Shown: piece by piece, positions 49,997 through 60,332 of the stretch
How positions within the stretch are numbered: position 1 is the stretch's first letter
Layout of the letters: every line of letters starts with the position of its first letter
From: Xenorhabdus mauleonii
Lineage (GTDB): Bacteria > Pseudomonadota > Gammaproteobacteria > Enterobacterales > Enterobacteriaceae
Reading direction: 5' to 3'
Length of the DNA stretch: 64,000 nt
Assembly: GCF_900113945.1 (NCBI RefSeq)
Contig: NZ_FORG01000023.1
Location: 1-64,000, forward strand
The notes under the pieces: model-generated
Database searches by the model: none
The model's input: the letters and a program-made list of their open reading frames with translations, nothing else
What the model was told of the DNA's origin: nothing
Position numbers and translations under genes: made by a program

Positions 49997-52900
49997 ATGA
50001 CAGAACCACGTTTTGTGCACTTGCGTGTTCACAGCGACTATTCAATGATTGATGGTCTGGCTAAGACTAACCCATTGGTGAAAACAGTTGCCAAGTTGGG
50101 GATGCCGGCTTTTGCGATTACAGATTTTACCAACCTGTGCGGGTTGGTGAAATTTTATGGCAGTGCACATGGTGCAGGCATCAAGCCGATTATTGGCGCT
50201 GACTTCTATATGGAAAGTGATTTGCTGGGGGATGAATACGCTCACCTGACAGTCCTTGCCCGCAATAACGAAGGTTATCAAAACCTGACGTTATTGATCT
50301 CTGAAGCTTACCAAAAAGGTTATGGTGCGATTGGCCCAACTATCAAACGGGAATGGTTGGTAAAATACAGCGCGGGTTTGATCCTGTTGTCGGGCGGACG
50401 CATGGGGGATGTCGGGAAATTCCTGCTGCGCGGCAACCGTGCGATGGCAGACCAGTGCCTCGATTTTTATCGTGAGCATTTCCCAGATAGTTATTACCTC
50501 GAATTGATCCGTACAGGGCGTCAGGATGAAGAAAGGTATCTTCATGCGGCTGTTGAATTGGCGGCAGAAAAAAATCTGCCTGTCGTGGCAACCAATGATG
50601 TCTGTTTCTTAGAAAGCGAAGATTTTGACGCACACGAAATCCGGGTTGCCATTCATGATGGCTATACGTTGGTAGATCCGAAGCGTCCAAAAAATTATAG
50701 TCCTCAGCAATATTTGCGCAGCGAACAGGAAATGTGTGAGCTTTTCTCCGACATTCCTGAAGCGCTGCAAAACAGCGTAGAAATAGCGAAACGCTGTAAT
50801 GTCACTATTCGTCTCGGTGAATACTTTCTTCCGCAATTTCCGACGGGAGACATGAGTACCGAAGATTTCTTGGTGGAAAAATCCAAACAAGGTCTGGAAG
50901 AGCGTCTGGAGTTTCTTTATCCCGAGCCGGAAATCAGAGCGCAAAAACGAACAGAATATGATGAACGTCTGGATATTGAACTAAAAGTTATCAACCAGAT
51001 GGGCTTTCCCGGCTACTTCCTGATAGTCATGGAGTTTATCCAGTGGTCAAAGGATAATGGTGTTCCTGTAGGGCCGGGCCGTGGTTCCGGTGCAGGCTCA
51101 CTTGTGGCTTATGCTTTAAAAATTACCGACCTTGACCCATTGGAATTCGATCTGCTGTTCGAACGTTTCCTTAACCCTGAACGTGTCTCGATGCCTGACT
51201 TTGACGTCGATTTCTGCATGGAAAAACGCGATCAGGTGATTGATCACGTTGCCGATATGTACGGGAGAGATGCGGTATCCCAGATAATCACGTTCGGTAC
51301 AATGGCCGCAAAAGCGGTTATCCGGGACGTTGGCCGTGTACTGGGTCATCCGTACGGGTTTGTTGATCGTATATCAAAATTAGTCCCGCCCGATCCGGGC
51401 ATGACGCTGGAAAAAGCCTTCGCAGCAGAGCCTCAACTGCCTGAAATTTATGAAGCAGATGAAGAGGTCAAAGCGCTTATCGACATGGCGCGCAAGCTGG
51501 AAGGTGTCACCCGTAACGCCGGTAAACATGCCGGTGGTGTTGTTATTGCGCCAACCAAAATTACTGATTTTGCCCCCATTTATTGTGATCCGGAAGGACT
51601 AAACCCGGTTACCCAGTTTGACAAGAACGATGTGGAATATGCGGGGCTGGTTAAGTTTGACTTCCTTGGATTGAGAACACTCACCATCATCAACTGGGCG
51701 CTTGAGATGGTGAATGTACGCCGAGCCAAAAAGGGCTTGGAACCTATCGATATTGCTGCTATCCCGCTGGACGATAAGAAAAGTTTCGATATGTTGCAAC
51801 GGTCGGAAACAACGGCCGTGTTCCAGCTTGAATCCCGCGGCATGAAAGATCTCATCAAGCGCCTGCGCCCTGACTGCTTCGAAGACATGATAGCATTGGT
51901 GGCGTTGTTCCGTCCGGGGCCGCTGCAATCCGGCATGGTGGATAACTTTATCGACCGTAAGCATGGCCGGGAAGAGATCTCTTACCCGGATGTTGAGTGG
52001 CAGCACGAATCCTTGAAACCCGTATTGGAGCCAACTTACGGCATCATTTTGTATCAGGAACAGGTGATGCAGATTGCTCAGGTATTGGCGGGTTATACCT
52101 TGGGCGGCGCGGATATGCTCCGCCGGGCAATGGGTAAGAAAAAGCCTGAGGAGATGGCCAAGCAGCGTTCTGTGTTTGAAGAAGGCGCGATAAATCAGGG
52201 TGTGAATGGCGAACTCTCGATGAAAATCTTCGATTTGGTGGAGAAATTCGCGGGTTATGGCTTCAACAAATCACACTCTGCTGCTTATGCATTAGTTTCC
52301 TATCAGACTTTATGGCTGAAAGCACACTATCCGGCCGAATTTATGGCGGCCGTGATGACCGCAGATATGGATAACACCGAAAAGGTCGTTGGATTGGTCG
52401 ATGAATGCTGGCGGATGGGGCTAAAGGTCTTGCCGCCAGATATCAACAGTGGCCTGTACCATTTCCATGTCAATGATGAAGGCGAAATTGTTTACGGCAT
52501 TGGTGCAATCAAGGGTGTGGGTGAAGGCCCGATTGAGGCCATCATTGAAGCCCGTCAGGCAGGCGGGCACTTCAAGGAACTGTTCGACCTGTGCGCGCGA
52601 GTTGATACCAAAAAACTAAACCGCCGCGTGATGGAAAAACTGATCATGTCCGGTGCCTTCGACAGATTGGGGCCACATCGTGCGGCATTGATGTCATCTC
52701 TGGAAGATGCTTTAAAAGCAGCAGAGCAGCATGCCAAGGCAGAAGCTATTGGTCAAACGGATATGTTTGGCGTATTGGCTGAAGAACCAGAAGAGGTTGA
52801 GCGTTCATATGCCAGCACGCCCAAATGGCCGGATCAGGTGGTTCTGGACGGAGAGCGTGAAACTCTGGGGCTGTATCTAACGGGCCACCCTATCACGGGT

Positions 52901-53479
52901 TATCTAAAAGAAATTGAACGTTATACGAATGGATTACGTCTAAAAGATGTGAACCCGACACCTCGTGGTCAAGTGACGACTGTGGTAGGTTTGGTGCTGG
53001 CTTCCAAGGTATTGACAACCAAGCGCGGAAACCGGATTGGAATCAGCACGCTGGATGATCGTTCTGGGCGGCTGGAAATCATGCTGTTTTCCGATGCGCT
53101 GGAAAGGTATCAACATTTATTGGAGCAAGACAAAATTTTGATAGCTACCGGACAAGTCAGCTTTGATGACTTCAATGGTGGGCTTAAAATGACGGTCCGT
53201 GAATTAATGGATATCAGTGAGGCCCGTGAAAAGTTTGCGCGTGGTCTTGCTATCTCGTTGTCAGACAGGCAAATTGATGAACAATTATTGAACCGTCTTC
53301 GTGGCGCTTTGGAGCCACATCGTTCAGGGACGATACCGGTTCATCTTTATTACCAGCGGGTAGATGCCCGTGCCCGTTTAAGATTCGGTGCAACATGGCG
53401 GGTAACACCAACGGATACCCTTTTGACAGATCTGCGAACTCTGCTGGGTAACGAGCAGGTAGAATTAGAATTTGACTAA
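49997..53479 (+). CDS. dnaE: DNA polymerase III alpha subunit
   Basis: DnaE is the replicative polymerase subunit. The 1160-residue protein has an N-terminal PHP domain ([16 protein letters not shown]), the polymerase palm with catalytic aspartates in [13 protein letters not shown], the [16 protein letters not shown] loop, the helix-hairpin-helix, the beta-clamp motif region (IGQTDMFG) and an OB fold ([12 protein letters not shown]). Length equals E. coli. Confidence 0.97.
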   Translation: MTEPRFVHLRVHSDYSMIDGLAKTNPLVKTVAKLGMPAFAITDFTNLCGLVKFYGSAHGAGIKPIIGADFYMESDLLGDEYAHLTVLARNNEGYQNLTLLISEAYQKGYGAIGPTIKREWLVKYSAGLILLSGGRMGDVGKFLLRGNRAMADQCLDFYREHFPDSYYLELIRTGRQDEERYLHAAVELAAEKNLPVVATNDVCFLESEDFDAHEIRVAIHDGYTLVDPKRPKNYSPQQYLRSEQEMCELFSDIPEALQNSVEIAKRCNVTIRLGEYFLPQFPTGDMSTEDFLVEKSKQGLEERLEFLYPEPEIRAQKRTEYDERLDIELKVINQMGFPGYFLIVMEFIQWSKDNGVPVGPGRGSGAGSLVAYALKITDLDPLEFDLLFERFLNPERVSMPDFDVDFCMEKRDQVIDHVADMYGRDAVSQIITFGTMAAKAVIRDVGRVLGHPYGFVDRISKLVPPDPGMTLEKAFAAEPQLPEIYEADEEVKALIDMARKLEGVTRNAGKHAGGVVIAPTKITDFAPIYCDPEGLNPVTQFDKNDVEYAGLVKFDFLGLRTLTIINWALEMVNVRRAKKGLEPIDIAAIPLDDKKSFDMLQRSETTAVFQLESRGMKDLIKRLRPDCFEDMIALVALFRPGPLQSGMVDNFIDRKHGREEISYPDVEWQHESLKPVLEPTYGIILYQEQVMQIAQVLAGYTLGGADMLRRAMGKKKPEEMAKQRSVFEEGAINQGVNGELSMKIFDLVEKFAGYGFNKSHSAAYALVSYQTLWLKAHYPAEFMAAVMTADMDNTEKVVGLVDECWRMGLKVLPPDINSGLYHFHVNDEGEIVYGIGAIKGVGEGPIEAIIEARQAGGHFKELFDLCARVDTKKLNRRVMEKLIMSGAFDRLGPHRAALMSSLEDALKAAEQHAKAEAIGQTDMFGVLAEEPEEVERSYASTPKWPDQVVLDGERETLGLYLTGHPITGYLKEIERYTNGLRLKDVNPTPRGQVTTVVGLVLASKVLTTKRGNRIGISTLDDRSGRLEIMLFSDALERYQHLLEQDKILIATGQVSFDDFNGGLKMTVRELMDISEAREKFARGLAISLSDRQIDEQLLNRLRGALEPHRSGTIPVHLYYQRVDARARLRFGATWRVTPTDTLLTDLRTLLGNEQVELEFD

Positions 53480-53491
53480 AATAGGAACGTT

Positions 53492-54460
53492 ATGAGTCTG
53501 AACTTTCTGGATTTTGAACAGCCGATTGCCGAGCTGGAAGCGAAAATCGATTCGCTCACCGCAGTTAGCCGTCAAGATGAAAAGCTAGATATAAATCTGG
53601 ATGAAGAAATCCAGCGTTTGCGGGAAAAAAGCCTGGAGCTGACTCGCAAGATTTTTTCTGATTTAGGAGCATGGCAAATATCCCAGTTAGCACGCCATCC
53701 TCTGCGTCCTTACACATTGGATTACATCAAGCGTATTTTTACAGATTTTGAAGAGTTGGCAGGCGACCGTGCTTATGCTGATGATAAAGCGATCGTTGGT
53801 GGCCTGGCACGTATCGAAGGCCGTCCGGTGATGATTATTGGTCATCAGAAAGGGCGCGAAACGAAAGAGAAAATCCGTCGTAATTTTGGCATGCCATCGC
53901 CAGAAGGCTATCGCAAGGCGTTGCGACTGATGGAAATGGCCCAACGTTTCAAATTGCCAATCATTACCTTCATTGATACTCCCGGTGCATACCCTGGCGT
54001 GGGTGCTGAAGAGCGTGGCCAGTCAGAAGCGATTGCCCGTAATTTACGTGAGATGTCCCGTCTTTCTGTTCCAATCATCTGTACGGTTATCGGTGAAGGC
54101 GGATCAGGCGGTGCATTGGCATTAGCCGTTGGTGATAAGATCAATATGCTGGAATACAGTACGTTTTCCACGATTTCGCCGGAAGGCTGTGCTTCCATCT
54201 TGTGGAAGAGTGCTGAAAAAGCGCCACTGGCAGCGGAAGCGATGGGGACTACAGCTCCACGCCTGAAAGAGTTGAAATTGATTGATACCGTTATTCCTGA
54301 ACCATTGGGTGGCGCACATCGTCACTACGACAAAATGGCTGAGGCATTGAAAAATCAATTGTTGTCCGATCTTGCTGAATTAGGTGAATTGAGTGAATTG
54401 GGTGATGAAGAATTAGTTAACCGTCGTTATGAACGTTTAATGCAATACGGTTACTGCTGA
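53492..54460 (+). CDS. accA: Acetyl-CoA carboxylase carboxyltransferase alpha subunit
   Basis: AccA with AccD transfers the carboxyl group from biotin to acetyl-CoA, making malonyl-CoA. The 322-residue protein has the crotonase-like core with [18 protein letters not shown] and [16 protein letters not shown] short acidic repeat ([15 protein letters not shown]) near the C-terminus explains the slightly greater length than E. coli (319). It ends the conserved operon. Confidence 0.96.
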   Translation: MSLNFLDFEQPIAELEAKIDSLTAVSRQDEKLDINLDEEIQRLREKSLELTRKIFSDLGAWQISQLARHPLRPYTLDYIKRIFTDFEELAGDRAYADDKAIVGGLARIEGRPVMIIGHQKGRETKEKIRRNFGMPSPEGYRKALRLMEMAQRFKLPIITFIDTPGAYPGVGAEERGQSEAIARNLREMSRLSVPIICTVIGEGGSGGALALAVGDKINMLEYSTFSTISPEGCASILWKSAEKAPLAAEAMGTTAPRLKELKLIDTVIPEPLGGAHRHYDKMAEALKNQLLSDLAELGELSELGDEELVNRRYERLMQYGYC

Positions 54461-54493
54461 TTTTAGATAATATTCAGTTCTGAAATAAATTTT

Positions 54494-54524
54494 AAAAGCT
54501 GCTTTAATTAATGGCAGCTTTTTA
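54494..54524 (+). terminator. accA terminator
   Basis: AAAAGCTGC (54494-54502) pairs with GCAGCTTTT (54514-54522), with a T-rich end. Confidence 0.75.
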
Positions 54525-54726
54525 TAAAGCAACAATCTTTCTTATATCTTGATAACAGGTGGAATGAGCTAATGGAGGATAACTCCTTAGTATTTCCGCC
54601 TGTTTTATTGTTTAGAGGGGATGAAAACATCACTTTCTATACCATCTGGTATTATTATTCCTGATGACATTAGGGTGGGGTAGGGTATCTCATTGGTTAG
54701 GATTAAAAAAATAAGTTGAGTTTTCT

Positions 54727-55644
54727 ATGGCCAAATATAAATATATTATTTATGCGTTTTCTTGTGTATTTATCTGGAGTTTTGTTCCTTCAATAGCCCG
54801 TTTTGGGCAGAAAGATATGGATCATTTCCAATATCTGTTCTGGTCAAATGTGCTGTCTGTTTTAGCTGTCTTCGTCGTCGCACTGATGATGGGAAGGAGC
54901 TGGAAGCAACTTTTACTCATCCCTTTTCCTGTGATGCTTAAGGTATTGATCTTGGGCGCTTTGGATTGTTTCTTCTATCTACTGCTCTACTATGGCTATT
55001 CCATTGAGAATGGTGTGGCTGTTTTGGTGATTCAATATAGCTGGCCACTGATGATTATCGGGTTGTCGTTTTTCCTGTTTAAAGAAAGACTGTCAATCAG
55101 GCAGATGATTGGGATTGCGATAGGTTTTATTGCTGTTGTGATTACCTTTACAAAAGGCAATATTACGGAAATTGCAGTAGAGCACCCTCTGGCATTGCTG
55201 CTGGTATTCAGCGGGGCGTTTTGTTTTGCGTTGATGTCTGTACTCTCAAGGCACTTCGCCATTGATTCTTATATCTGCACATTTTGGGTATTCCTGTGCT
55301 CGACATTAGTTTCCGCTGTATTTGTGTTTGCATTCAGCAGCATTAATTTGCCTGTTGGTGATTCACTGGTACCAACATTGCTCAACGGTATCATATTAAA
55401 TGGTGTCTCCTACATCATTTGGTTCAAGGCCATGAATGGCCCAGATTCCCATAAGATTGCGCCGATATTATTTTTATCGCCCATTCTGTCAATGATGTGG
55501 ATAGTGCTGTTTTTTGGTGACGCCTTTGTCCCGGCTTATGTTGTTGGATTGGTGCTTGTTATTATCTCAGGTCTGCTTTGTATTAAAGCCAAGAATAAGG
55601 CTTCTGGACAAAAAGAGCTGAGGGATGATTTTGTTGAAGATTGA
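54727..55644 (+). CDS. EamA-family (DMT) membrane transporter
   Basis: A 305-residue protein with about ten membrane helices and two EamA repeats (first ending LVIQYSWPLMIIGLSFFLFKERLS, second ending VVGLVLVIISGLLCIKAKN). Drug/metabolite transporters of this kind export amino acids, nucleotides or drugs; the substrate cannot be told. In E. coli other genes (ldcC, yaeR) lie between accA and tilS, so this is a lineage-specific content of the gap. Confidence 0.85.
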   Translation: MAKYKYIIYAFSCVFIWSFVPSIARFGQKDMDHFQYLFWSNVLSVLAVFVVALMMGRSWKQLLLIPFPVMLKVLILGALDCFFYLLLYYGYSIENGVAVLVIQYSWPLMIIGLSFFLFKERLSIRQMIGIAIGFIAVVITFTKGNITEIAVEHPLALLLVFSGAFCFALMSVLSRHFAIDSYICTFWVFLCSTLVSAVFVFAFSSINLPVGDSLVPTLLNGIILNGVSYIIWFKAMNGPDSHKIAPILFLSPILSMMWIVLFFGDAFVPAYVVGLVLVIISGLLCIKAKNKASGQKELRDDFVED

Positions 55645-55677
55645 TCTGGCTAAAATGAAGAAAGGTTTAGCACTGCA

Positions 55678-57042
55678 ATGACAAATACTCATGAGCCTCT
55701 GCTGACAATGTTGGCAGAACAAGTTGGATCATATAGAAAAATATTGGTTGGGTTCAGCGGTGGATTGGATTCCACCGTATTGCTGCATTTGTTGGTTCGC
55801 TTGCGTAATCAATGCCGGCAATCACAGCGTGAACCGCTGGCGTTAAGGGCTATCCATATCCATCATGGCTTGAACTCAAAAGCGGATTCATGGGTTGAAC
55901 ATTGCAGTCAGGTTTGTGCTGATTGGCAGGTCGATTTCCTGACTGAAAAAGTCAGTCTGGATACACGTCAGGATGGCATTGAGGCCGCAGCCCGTGATGC
56001 TCGTTACCAATCTTTTAGGCGCGAATTACAGCAAGATGAAATTTTAATAACGGCGCAACACCTTGATGATCAGGCGGAAACATTCCTCTTGGCTTTAAAG
56101 CGGGGCAGTGGCCCCGCTGGTCTATCTTCCATGCCTGCCAATATGCGTTTTGCTGGAACAACATTGCTTCGTCCATTGTTGAACGCAAGCCGGGCAGAGC
56201 TGGAAAAGTATGCACAGGTACAAGAGCTGAAATGGATTGAAGATGATAGCAATCAAGATGATCGCTATGATCGCAATTTCCTGCGCCTGCATATTACTCC
56301 ATTACTGAATCAACGCTGGCCGCACTTTCCGCAAGCGGTTTCCCGTAGCGCCAACCTGTGTGGGGAACAAGAACAACTGTTGGATGAATTGTTAAGCGAA
56401 GCGTTGAATGAGGTAACCTCATCAGAAGGGGCAATATTTATCCCACCTTTGATAACCTATTCTGAAGCTAAACGTAATGCATTGCTGCGCCGTTGGTTGG
56501 CTTGGCTGGGTATGAAAATGCCATCACGGGAGCAATTACAGCGTATCTGGTCAGAAGTGGCACTTGCCCGTCAGGACGCAGAGCCTTGTTTCAGATTAGG
56601 CCAACATGATATTCGCCGTTACCGGCAGCAACTCTGGTTGACCCCTCTATATCAACGTGTAGCAGGGAGAACGATTGAATGGGATTGGGGTGCAGAACAG
56701 AAATTGACCTTGCCGGATAGTTTGGGCGAATTAATACTGGCGGAAGGAAATACGTTTAAAATCAGGGCGCCAGTTAAACATGAACGTGTGACCATTCGCT
56801 TTGGTATACAAGGTCATATCAGCATTGTCGGGCGGCAACATTCGCGCCACAGTAAAAAGTTATGGCAGGAATTGGGCGTGGCTCCCTGGTTAAGGGAAAG
56901 AACGCCATTACTTTACTATAACGACCAACTGATTGCGGCACTGGGGGTTTTCGTGACAAAAGAAGGGCAATGTTTGGCTGATGAAAAAGGCATTTCAATA
57001 CAATATGTCCATACAATGGACAGGGATGCACCTACGTACTGA
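55678..57042 (+). CDS. tilS: tRNA(Ile)-lysidine synthase TilS
   Basis: TilS changes C34 of tRNA(Ile) CAU to lysidine, so that it reads AUA; the gene is essential. The 454-residue protein has the ATP loop VGFSGGLDSTVLLHLL, IHIHHGLNSKADSW and AAARDARY, plus the two C-terminal domains that bind tRNA. The ATG lies 33 bp after the transporter gene, so it may share that transcript. Confidence 0.94.
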   Translation: MTNTHEPLLTMLAEQVGSYRKILVGFSGGLDSTVLLHLLVRLRNQCRQSQREPLALRAIHIHHGLNSKADSWVEHCSQVCADWQVDFLTEKVSLDTRQDGIEAAARDARYQSFRRELQQDEILITAQHLDDQAETFLLALKRGSGPAGLSSMPANMRFAGTTLLRPLLNASRAELEKYAQVQELKWIEDDSNQDDRYDRNFLRLHITPLLNQRWPHFPQAVSRSANLCGEQEQLLDELLSEALNEVTSSEGAIFIPPLITYSEAKRNALLRRWLAWLGMKMPSREQLQRIWSEVALARQDAEPCFRLGQHDIRRYRQQLWLTPLYQRVAGRTIEWDWGAEQKLTLPDSLGELILAEGNTFKIRAPVKHERVTIRFGIQGHISIVGRQHSRHSKKLWQELGVAPWLRERTPLLYYNDQLIAALGVFVTKEGQCLADEKGISIQYVHTMDRDAPTY

Positions 57043-57099
57043 GGGATAAAATCATACCTGCCGCCTGCCGAGCTACAGTTTTGCTGATTTTGCTCGGCC

Positions 57100-57266
57100 A
57101 TTAAATAACCGTATTTATAAATATACGGTTATTTATATTCCCTGGGATAATTGAAAGGCTTTTGCCTTTCACTGGAAACCTACCTTGGGGTGGACAAGTC
57201 ATTCCTGACGAGTTTGCTGTTCCTTTGGTGCTGCTCTGTGCCTTAAAATCTAATGAATAACTATAC
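57100..57266 (+). repeat. Family A repeat, decayed copy
   Basis: Starts near AATAACCGTATTTATAAATATACGGTT, a perfect hairpin, then TATTCCCTGGGATAATT and the stem GAAAGGC-TTTT-GCCTTTC (57153-57170), and ends ACTATA. The outer ends are worn. It lies just after tilS. Confidence 0.65.
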
Positions 57267-57507
57267 ATAAATATAATTCAGTATTACTTAGCCATTTAAT
57301 TAAGTATTTATTTTATCAAATAAGACATCCATTTATTAAATAAGCTTATCGATAAGGATATTTAATAAATAAATATCTGGCTAGATATAAATTAATCTTA
57401 TGTTATATTTTGAATTATTTATTATTGAAAAATTCACATTTTATACTATATTTCAAGGTATAGAAAAATGTTGACAATCATTTTAAATAGAACTTTTGTT
57501 TTTATTA

Positions 57508-57601
57508 TATACGCAATCAACTTCAAATTGCAGGAAGCAGCCTATGTTCTCCCTCGCGTCGCGGGGAGAACATAAATGCATCTTGAAGTACGACGGGTAT
57601 A
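57508..57601 (-). repeat. Family B palindromic repeat, inverted copy 3
   Basis: A 94-bp copy in the opposite direction. Its central palindrome (57544-57573, arm ATGTTCTCCC plus CGCG) differs from the other two copies, but both arms changed together, so pairing is kept. Confidence 0.75.
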
Positions 57602-57803
57602 TGTCAATTTGTTTCTCTGTTTATCATGCTTATTCTATTCAATCGTAGGTGGATTGTTTTTATCAAAGTAAAATTTGCTTTTTATCTCTATGTGTGAATA
57701 GCCATACTGTTATATATGAAGAATTTTAACTAATGATAGGCTTGTTTTTTTGTAAAAATAGGTCGGTATCTTATTTATAGGTAAATACTAGCATTGAATA
57801 AAA

Positions 57804-57960
57804 TATATCCGTCATCTTTCACATTGCAAATTTGGCAGTTTTGTTGGCTGCTCTTGCTAACTTTGATCTCTGTTTTCATAAGCAAACGGTTATCTATATT
57901 ATTTTCTTGGGGATTAACGTTTTTGTCGCCTTGACGAAACTCGAACTCCATTGAGTTTAG
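57804..57960 (+). repeat. Family A repeat, strongly decayed copy
   Basis: From TATCCGTCATCTTTCACATTG to ACTCGAACTCCATTGAG, keeping AACGGTTATCTATAT and TTGGGGATTA. It is AT-rich and worn. With the copies at 57100 and 57508 it makes a repeat cluster in front of the VapA/VapB-like gene; the rest of 57043-58036 holds no gene. Confidence 0.55.
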
Positions 57961-58036
57961 ATTTATATAAATTTTTGTTTATAACTGTAATAATTTAAAA
58001 ATAAACAATATTTTTAAATTAGAAAAGAGGTTTTTT

Positions 58037-58510
58037 ATGATGAAGGTAAATAATATAGATCACTCTGTTCTAAATAATTATATTAAAGATGATCTTAATA
58101 AAAGATTTTTTCAAGACATGAGAGGACGAGAAATAGACCCAGTCCTTATCGCCAATCCTGCGGAAAAGATCCTGATTTCCACTCAGGAGGAGAAAGCCGA
58201 TGCATTTGCTTCAATGATAAGTGAGATAATTTATTTTCGTCTTAATGTAACGGTTGAGAATAGTGACAGGACGTTTAACGGTCAAGGATGGAGCCTGAAC
58301 AGTATTGGAGTAGGCGGTTTTACTGGCGGGATCTATTCCGATGATTTAACTTTTCTTTATATGAAAGCACATAGCTTTTGGTTCTATGAAGTCCTGACAT
58401 TAATTTTTATCGCCTTTTACGATGATGAATCGACATATTTAGGTACGTTTAGAGGCAGCGGTATTTCGAGTGCCAGTGGCATTGGTTCTGGTACAGGCAT
58501 TTTTTATTGA
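58037..58510 (+). CDS. VapA/VapB-like protein
   Basis: A 157-residue protein, ATG 58037 after AAGAGGT. The C-terminal two thirds (WSLNSIGVGGFTGGIYSDDL, FLYMKAHSFWFYE, YLGTFRGSGISSASG, GSGTGIFY) resemble the glycine-rich beta-barrel of the Rhodococcus equi virulence-associated proteins VapA/VapB. This is a recollection of the family pattern, not a search. It has no signal peptide, unlike the Rhodococcus proteins. In R. equi VapA alters the phagosome; any role against insect haemocytes is a guess. Its AT-rich DNA and the repeats before it suggest acquisition. Confidence 0.55.
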   Translation: MMKVNNIDHSVLNNYIKDDLNKRFFQDMRGREIDPVLIANPAEKILISTQEEKADAFASMISEIIYFRLNVTVENSDRTFNGQGWSLNSIGVGGFTGGIYSDDLTFLYMKAHSFWFYEVLTLIFIAFYDDESTYLGTFRGSGISSASGIGSGTGIFY

Positions 58511-58844
58511 TGCAGATTAAAGTGACGATTAAATGAATAATATAGTTTTCTTCGATAGCAGAAGGAGTTACATCTCATAAGTTTTTAGATGAAGCTGCAA
58601 AGCTGCAACGTAAAGGATGAAGGAAATATTTTATAAGTTGGATTCATTATGTTAGATAGTGTTTTTCATTTGGGAAAATGGCTTTCTTTATTGAGCCTTA
58701 CCAAGGCAATATTTTGCGTCCTGATAGCTGAGTTTGTAGTTTTGTATAACTGATGGCTTTTTATATAAATGGTAATCTTTACAGAAGTAATCAGGCAATT
58801 GAGATGATATTTATCAAATTATATGAAAACGCATTTCCAGATAG

Positions 58845-58876
58845 ACAAAAGCCCTCATTTTCGTGAGGACTTTTGT
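58845..58876 (-). terminator. Bidirectional terminator before rof
   Basis: ACAAAAGCCCTCA (58845-58857) and TGAGGACTTTTGT (58864-58876) pair with one mismatch; A/T tracts are inside the arms. It can end rof from the right and plus-strand transcripts from the left. The stretch 58511-58844 shows only a doubtful 34-codon hydrophobic frame at 58649. Confidence 0.65.
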
Positions 58877-58911
58877 GCTGTGTCGTCGTAATTTTATGTA
58901 TGTATTGATTA

Positions 58912-59178
58912 TCACAACGAGGAACGTTCAATAACGATTGTTCCAATCTCTGGATGACTAAAACTGATAATGTGATCTAACCTTAATTCACGGGTTTCTC
59001 CATCTGATTCGACGAGAAGATATTCAATTTTTTTTCTCAAGATCAATTCCTTAGCCTTCCCCTCAAATAACCTATCATCTATCAATTGAATATGTAAATG
59101 TAGTTGGCGCTGACAAGCGAGTTCAAGGTTATCGTAATCGTCACAGTTAATTGGTTGATATTCAGTATCTATAGACAT
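58912..59178 (-). CDS. rof: Rho-binding antiterminator Rof
   Basis: Rof (YaeO) binds Rho and inhibits Rho-dependent termination. The 88-residue protein matches E. coli (YQPINCDDYDNLELACQ, GETRELRLD, ISFSHPEIGTIV). It is adjacent to tilS in E. coli; here the repeat cluster and the Vap-like gene intervene. The 330-bp gap to nlpE shows no other gene; yaeP, yaeQ and arfB of E. coli are absent. Confidence 0.92.
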   Translation of the reverse strand: MSIDTEYQPINCDDYDNLELACQRQLHLHIQLIDDRLFEGKAKELILRKKIEYLLVESDGETRELRLDHIISFSHPEIGTIVIERSSL

Positions 59179-59511
59179 ATTTGCTCACCACTATGTTAGT
59201 GGCGGTGATTGTGCCGCCCGTGATTGACCAAACTTAAACGTAAAAATGCTACCTACGACTATAGCACACTAACCTTCTGTGATGACTGCATAAGCCTGTG
59301 GTAACTACGTTGAAATTGGAAGTAGGTTAAACTGCTACCTAGTCATTATGCAATGAGATTGCATCATAATATTTTATTTTCTCTCTATGTATTTTGAGAT
59401 ACGGTAAAGTAACGTCAATCTTGCCACGTAAATCTCATGTTTTATAGTCTGTGGTCGTTATAAAATAATGGGTTGGGATTCACTGGGTATCATATTGAAT
59501 TTTCTGGATAA

Positions 59512-60219
59512 ATGATGATAAAGAAAAAATTATTACTGGCATTACTGACTGCGGGAGTATTCACCGTGGCTGGGTGCCAGAAGCACGATGCGCAGCCAGA
59601 CAGCTCGGCATTACAGGCCAACACAGTATCGCAGGATAAGATTTTACCAACTGAAAACGTGTTTAGCGGTGTTATACCTTGTGCAGATTGCGCAGGGATT
59701 GAGATGACATTACAGCTTGCTAAAGATGGGTCATATATTTTGGGACAAACCTATCAGAAAGACAAAAGTGAGGAGAATGCGTTTTTTGAAACCGGTCATT
59801 GGGTAGCCAATGGTAAAAAAATCGTATTGAGCAGTGAAGATGGCAAAAAATCTTATTACCAGATGAAAGGCGAAAATCTGGTTATGTTGGATACTCAGGG
59901 TCAGCCAATTCAGTCAAATTTCAACTACGAGTTGGCTAAGGTGACATCGAAAAAATTGGCAGGGGAGTACATCTATTTCGCTGATTCAGCAACCTTTACT
60001 GAGTGCCGTACTGGAAAACGCTATGATGCTTCAGAAAATATCGATCTGGAGCGTGGTTACAGTGCTACGGGAGTTGAAGGCGGAACGCCCGTTTATGTAG
60101 AAGTAGAGGGCTACTATACCCTTCGTCCTTCAATGGAAGATGGCTTGTTTGATCACTCTCTGATTCAGACAGGTAAGATTCATTTTGACAAGGCATCATC
60201 CTGCAATACTAAAAAATAA
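59512..60219 (+). CDS. nlpE: Lipoprotein NlpE (CutF)
   Basis: NlpE is an outer-membrane lipoprotein that signals surface contact and lipoprotein faults to the CpxA kinase. The 235-residue precursor has the lipobox VAGC (Cys22), an N-terminal barrel with the CxxC motif PCADCAGIEM and a C-terminal domain whose cysteines (FTECRTGKR and the terminal SSCNTKK) can form the disulfide known from E. coli. Confidence 0.9.
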   Translation: MMIKKKLLLALLTAGVFTVAGCQKHDAQPDSSALQANTVSQDKILPTENVFSGVIPCADCAGIEMTLQLAKDGSYILGQTYQKDKSEENAFFETGHWVANGKKIVLSSEDGKKSYYQMKGENLVMLDTQGQPIQSNFNYELAKVTSKKLAGEYIYFADSATFTECRTGKRYDASENIDLERGYSATGVEGGTPVYVEVEGYYTLRPSMEDGLFDHSLIQTGKIHFDKASSCNTKK

Positions 60220-60247
60220 TGCCGGGTTGAAATATCCCTAAGAGATT

Positions 60248-60284
60248 AAAAAGGCCCGCACATATATAAATGTGCGGGCCTTTC
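60248..60284 (+). terminator. Convergent terminator nlpE/proS
   Basis: GGCCCGCACAT (60253-60263) and ATGTGCGGGCC (60270-60280) form a perfect 11-bp stem flanked by A and T tracts, so it works in both directions. Confidence 0.9.
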
Positions 60285-60332
60285 AATTCTCAGACCCTTT
60301 CAGGCCAGAGCACTTGAGCAAATGTAGTGAAT

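Noticed and set aside
58649-58753. A 34-codon hydrophobic frame after the Vap-like gene
   Set aside because: It could be a small membrane or toxin peptide, but there is no good ribosome site and no recognised family.
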